Positions 18,408 to 21,608 of a stretch of DNA of 21,608 nucleotides are shown here, piece after piece. The position numbers were made by a program, and so were the translations under genes. The notes below the pieces were generated by a model. It did no database searches. It was not told where the DNA came from and saw only the letters and a program-made list of their open reading frames with translations. Location of the stretch: positions 1 through 21,608 of the forward strand of contig ATSW01012517.1 of the NCBI GenBank assembly GCA_000444245.1, given 5' to 3'. Each line of letters starts with the position of its first letter. The first letter of the stretch is position 1. This stretch comes from Botryllus schlosseri (taxonomy: Eukaryota; Chordata; Ascidiacea; Stolidobranchia; Styelidae).

Positions 18408-19898
18408 TGGAAGAAATGGAGAGAAAACAGCTGCTAACATTGGATGGACTTCCAGTTGACGTAATCATCACGATATTCCACTATCTAGACGAGAAATCTC
18501 TGTGCAGGATTGCTCAAGTATGTAGAAATTTCAACCACCTTGCATCAAATAACATCCTCTGGACAAAATGGAAAAATGCAGCTACCTTTGTGAGGTATGT
18601 CAGGGTATACATTTTAAAGCCACACTGTGCCAATCTCATTATCTCAAAATCACAAGACATGAGCCTTGATTCATGCATGGGTTCTGAGCCAGTGGACCAA
18701 AGTAGCGTTTTGAGGCGGACCGCAGCGTCGCTTTGAAAAAGTGTGAACCTGGTGAAAAGTTCTGTTTCGTTTCTGTGAATATTCCAACAAAACTATATCC
18801 ATTTGGCCAAATTTATTCTACTTTGAGGTTCTTGACCGACTCTGGTCAGGAGATGAATTAAAATATATATATATATATATATTAGCTCTGCCATGTAATG
18901 ATAACAAGAAACCTGCCATGTTCTCCATGACCCGCAATGAATATACAAGGCTCTGATTCTTGTTAGGGTTAATTTTAATGGATTAAGAATATTTCATTTC
19001 ACACTTACCAGAAGGGTATGATTTTTGCGGTAAGGCCTATCAAAACCGCCCGTCTTCGAATGGGATTGGGATACATGTCCGTTATCCATCCTACATACCA
19101 TCTCAATTGTAACTTGCTAAATAAGCCCAAAAACATGTAAAATCAGTGAGAAAAATGAGTATATTTCGAATGCCAGACATTCATTGTCAAATGTCACCCA
19201 AGATTTAAAACAAAAATCAGTTGAACCTAACTTGAAATGGATTGTGACAAGTGAACACTATGACTTGGACTCGAGCTCCAACTCCAACACCATAACTCAG
19301 ACTCGATCCTTTGCTCGCTGACTTGAACGTGGACTTGACCTGGTGGTGAATTGAGAATGACTCGACTTGACTCGAGTCAAAACTATAAAAGGAAAATTGA
19401 CTTGTGACATAGTTACAGCTCCATCTCTAACCATTCCTATAGTCATGGAAAGCATTGATTGCTGGTCACTGGAATCAATTCACAAAATCTTGTGTTCTTT
19501 TCAGCAACGACCATTGGCTGCAAATATCTCCACAGCCTTCCTACAAAGAACAGTGTAGACTCTCGAAGAGATGGCGTCAGGGAAAATGTAAGACCAGGAA
19601 CGTTCTCAAGTTTGAGAAAAAGTATGCGGTCCAGGACGCTCCTTGGATTGGCCTTTTAAAACCTATCATTTTTTCAAAGTTATCTCCCATGGTTATGGCT
19701 GAGTGAGGATACATGTCAACTATATCTAGCTGTTGGTGATTCCATATCCAGATACAAATCTGAATGTTGGACGGATGGGAATAGATGTATTGCCTTTCAA
19801 AGCCGACATCCCTCGGCATACTCCAACGCTGTTGTGCATCCGGGTCTGGATGTTGTCCGGTTCAGCGTTGACAAGAAATTTATCGTCACTGGAGGATG
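18407..19898 (+). CDS. FBXW4: FBXW4-like F-box/WD-repeat protein, exons 1-3 (5' part of gene)
   Basis: Three exons, 18407-18594, 19505-19621 and 19680-19898, join into 174 complete codons, all junctions after the second codon base. Residues about 10-55 are an F-box: LPVDVIITIFHYLDEKSLCR, then IAQVCRNFNHLAS and ILWTKW. The next part (KEQCRLSKRWRQGKC, then LPWLWL-EDTCQLYLA) aligns with the linker of human FBXW4 recalled from memory (VKERVKVSQNWRLGRC, then MPWMQL-EDDSLYIS). The third exon ends in FIVTGG, matching the start of the WD repeats (HIVSAGG). In this family the F-box binds SKP1 in an SCF ubiquitin ligase and the WD propeller recruits substrate. The start is the first ATG after an in-frame stop at 18302, with A at -3 and G at +4. 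The remaining WD exons are outside the window. Confidence 0.84.
18863..18883. repeat. AT dinucleotide microsatellite
   Basis: About ten TA/AT units in intron 1 of the F-box gene, flanked by AATTAAAA on the left and TTAGCTC on the right. Confidence 0.9.
19247..19422 (-). mobile_element. Short decayed copy of the intron-3 hAT-like family, inverted
   Basis: Reverse-complemented, its right part reads TGTAACTATGTCACAAGTCA, then a CTTTTATAGTTTTGA block. These match TGTAACCAAGTCAC, AAGTCATTGTTAC and CTTTTGTAGTTTTGA at the left end of the element at 20153. Its left part (AACACTATGACTTGGACTCG) matches the reverse complement of that element's right end. It is therefore a nearly full-span, internally shortened copy in the opposite orientation. 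Terminal CAG bases and target duplication are no longer clear. Confidence 0.68.
19622..19679 (+). other. FBXW4-like intron 2, only 58 nt
   Basis: The donor is AAAAA|GTATGC and the acceptor is TTTTTTCAAAG. Removing these 58 bases moves the reading frame exactly from exon 2 (ending FEK-N) into exon 3 (YLPWLWL), reproducing the spacing of the FBXW4 linker. Without removal the frame stops at 19706. At 58 nt this is near the lower limit for animal introns but ordinary in compact genomes such as tunicates. Confidence 0.72.
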
Positions 19899-20152
19899 GT
19901 ACGTATTCACTATTCACTTATGTATTCAAGTGAACTAAAAGCATCAAAGTATTGATATTGGGGGTGATTCATTCTGATAAAAAAGTACTTTTCGGTATTG
20001 ACAGACATTTATCCGTTGTGAGAGTCAGATGAAAGTTTAGAAAAAAAATATCGGCACATTTCAATGTATTGCTGCGACATTCTTGTTCTGCACGATGCAC
20101 AAACTTCCCTTCTTGCCTATTTTGAATCCTTCTGCCGAAATATACTTAACAG

Positions 20153-20669
20153 CAGGGTTGTAACCAAGTCACAAGGTTCCGAGTGACAAGTCATTGTTAC
20201 TTTTGTAGTTTTGATGCGACTCGAATGGACTCTTCTGCAATGCACCACTGAGTCGAGTCCGAGTCCAACTCAGGGAGCAAACGGTAGAGTCCGAGCCGTA
20301 GTGTTGAGACTTGAGTCTGAACTCAAGTCATACCTTTCACTGTTCATTATCGAGTTCAAGTAAGGTTCAACTCACGTTTTTGAAACTCTCGGGTGATATC
20401 GAACGCTTCGCATTCATAATATACTTATTTTTTGCACTCTTAACATGTTTATTGTTTATTCAAACCGACCAAAGACATTTTCTGGATCCATTTTTTAAAA
20501 TATTGTTCCTGATACACGACACGTGAACGAAGTCATGTAGTATGTCTTGAATTATAGCATTTCTTTGGGTCATGCGCAGAGACTCTGTGTACAATGGAAA
20601 GTGATTCCAGTCAAGTCGAGTCAACAAAAAATTATGACTTGACTCTGACTCATAGTTATTACAACCCTG
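20153..20669. mobile_element. hAT-like non-autonomous element in FBXW4 intron 3
   Basis: The terminal inverted repeats are CAGGGTTGTAAC on the left and, reverse-complemented, CAGGGTTGTAAT on the right. The 8-bp flanks are CTTAACAG (20145-20152) and CTTAATAG (20670-20677), one mismatch apart. The subterminal zones are packed with GACTCGAGTC-like and GACTTGACTC-like short repeats on both strands, likely transposase-binding clusters by analogy with other hAT elements. There is no transposase. A 71-codon frame in the middle (20311-20526) is hydrophobic but unrecognised. Confidence 0.87.
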
Positions 20670-21031
20670 CTTAATAGCTTTGGCCTAATGAAGCAGAGTT
20701 ACTTTACTACTTCATCGAAATGCCCCGGGCCCACAGTATAAAATAACACTAATATTCCATCTGGATGTAATGCATTCAATTTCAGTGTTTTGATGTCGAA
20801 AAATAGTGTTGGAATTGTTGTTATGTAGAAATAAGTTTATGAATATGTTTGCGTCACATTTGCCAGTGATATTGTTATGGTAATCGAACGAAATAGTTTC
20901 TGTATCATGGCAACTGAATATTGTTTGTAAAAGTGCACCTATTCGTTCGCATTGTCATTAGTCTTTTTGTGGTAGCTATAATTCGAAAGTAACCATTTTC
21001 GATTGACTCTTCAAAGAATGCGGCATCTAGA

Positions 21032-21180
21032 CGAGTGGTTCTCAACCGCTGGTCATCTGACCGGTGCCGATCCGTGGCAAGTTTCCTGCCGGTCCAACAA
21101 ATATATTGGAATTTTATAATTCAATTCTGAAATGCAAGCAGTTGACACTTTTCCAATAATTAGAGAAATGAAAAAAATAA
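21032..21180. mobile_element. Left end of a further hAT-like element
   Basis: GAGTGGTTCTCAACCGCTGG resembles the CAGTGGTTCTCAACC class of hAT termini. It is followed by the ACCGGTGCCGATCCGTGG type of subterminal run common in that class. The right end is not in the window or is lost, so the inner limit is arbitrary. Confidence 0.55.
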
Positions 21181-21396
21181 ATAAATAGATTTTGAAGTTT
21201 GGAACTTATTTTTCTGCATGGTGTCGCAATACAGAGTACAATGCAATGGTATACTCGGACATACGTCACAATGCTGAAAGTACTGTACGAATGTGTGTAA
21301 ATGTAGCCTCCCCTCGTTTCAGATAAGCTGCATGTGAAAGCTACGGGGACTTTTTACCGAAATCCGTTGAATCTCGACAGTAGAATTCTAGGGTCT

Positions 21397-21490
21397 AGGG
21401 GGCGAAAATGACGAAGGGGGCGACAGGGGGGCGAAAATGGACAAAGGGGGCGACGGCGGGCGAAAATAGCGAAGGGGCGATAGGGGGGCG
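21397..21490. repeat. G-rich minisatellite, about three units of 27-30 bp
   Basis: The units share a GGGGGCGAAAATG core followed by a GAAGGGGGCGACA-like segment, with single-base variation (for example GGCGGGCGAAAATAGCG). Multiple G-tracts of four or more occur, so it may also form G-quadruplexes. It lies in intron 3 of the F-box gene between two T-runs. Confidence 0.75.
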
Positions 21491-21608
21491 ATGACGCGTC
21501 AAAACGGCTGACCTTTTTTTTTTAGTCAACCCACGGAAATTTAGTTACAAAAGCGTGTCAAATTGGACATCGAGTCGAAAACTTGACCTTTTTTTTTTTT
21601 TTTTTTTT

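Larger units (their letters stand above)
18595..19504 (+). other. FBXW4-like intron 1 (910 bp)
   Basis: The donor is GAG|GTATGT at 18595 and the acceptor is TTGTGTTCTTTTCAG ending at 19504, with a good pyrimidine tract. Retaining the intron would add a stop soon after the F-box frame. It contains an (AT)n microsatellite at 18863-18883 and a short transposon copy at about 19247-19422. Nothing else in it is recognisable. Confidence 0.85.
19899..21608 (+). other. Start of FBXW4-like intron 3 (open at window end)
   Basis: The donor is ATG|GTACGT at 19899. No following WD-repeat exon was recognised before the window ends, so at least 1.7 kb of intron is present. It holds a hAT-like element (20153-20669), a further hAT left end (about 21032), a G-rich minisatellite (21397-21490) and T-runs at 21517 and 21591 to the end. 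The region 20678-21030 shows nothing identifiable. Confidence 0.7.

Noticed and set aside
19505-19706. Exon 2 read through to a stop at 19706 as the end of a short F-box protein
   Set aside because: The bases after 19680 continue the known FBXW4 sequence in another frame, and a valid donor and acceptor 58 nt apart restore it.

Overview
This is animal nuclear DNA. The only gene I recognise is an intron-containing metazoan F-box/WD-repeat gene (FBXW4 type, 5' part, + strand, from 18407). Non-coding sequence dominates, and it is crowded with short non-autonomous hAT-type DNA transposons and tRNA-derived SINEs. One 58-nt intron, the dense hAT population and the frequent TAGGCCTA motifs would suit a marine invertebrate, perhaps a deuterostome. 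The species cannot be fixed from the sequence alone, and I see nothing bacterial, viral or CRISPR-like.

Layout. 1-1566: mostly unassigned; a CRE palindrome (1037-1044) lies upstream of a possible tiny first coding exon (1178-1220). 1567-3669: three hAT-like elements nested like dolls, each bounded by its own 8-bp target duplication. 3670-12421: about 8.7 kb with no supportable gene, holding one decayed element copy (4436-4797) and weak AT-rich direct repeats. 12422-12626: a tRNA-derived SINE. 12627-14345: a strong G-quadruplex motif, a hairpin, and a palindrome next to an ACACT repeat. 14346-18166: a second transposon cluster. Two 104-bp direct repeats flank a tRNA-headed SINE whose promoter is split by a 992-bp hAT-like element. 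That element carries two inverted arrays of a 16-bp unit. A 1.66-kb hAT-like element with another nested inside it follows. 18167-21608: FBXW4-like exons 1 to 3 and their introns; the later WD-repeat exons lie beyond the window. Intron 1 and intron 3 carry copies of one transposon family in opposite orientations.

The gene product is predicted to be a substrate-receptor subunit of an SCF (SKP1-CUL1-F-box) ubiquitin ligase. The rest of the window is best read as its transposon-rich upstream neighbourhood. The most unusual object is the 15004-15995 element, whose inverted 16-bp arrays could fold into a hairpin stem of about 155 bp and which leave all three reading frames open.
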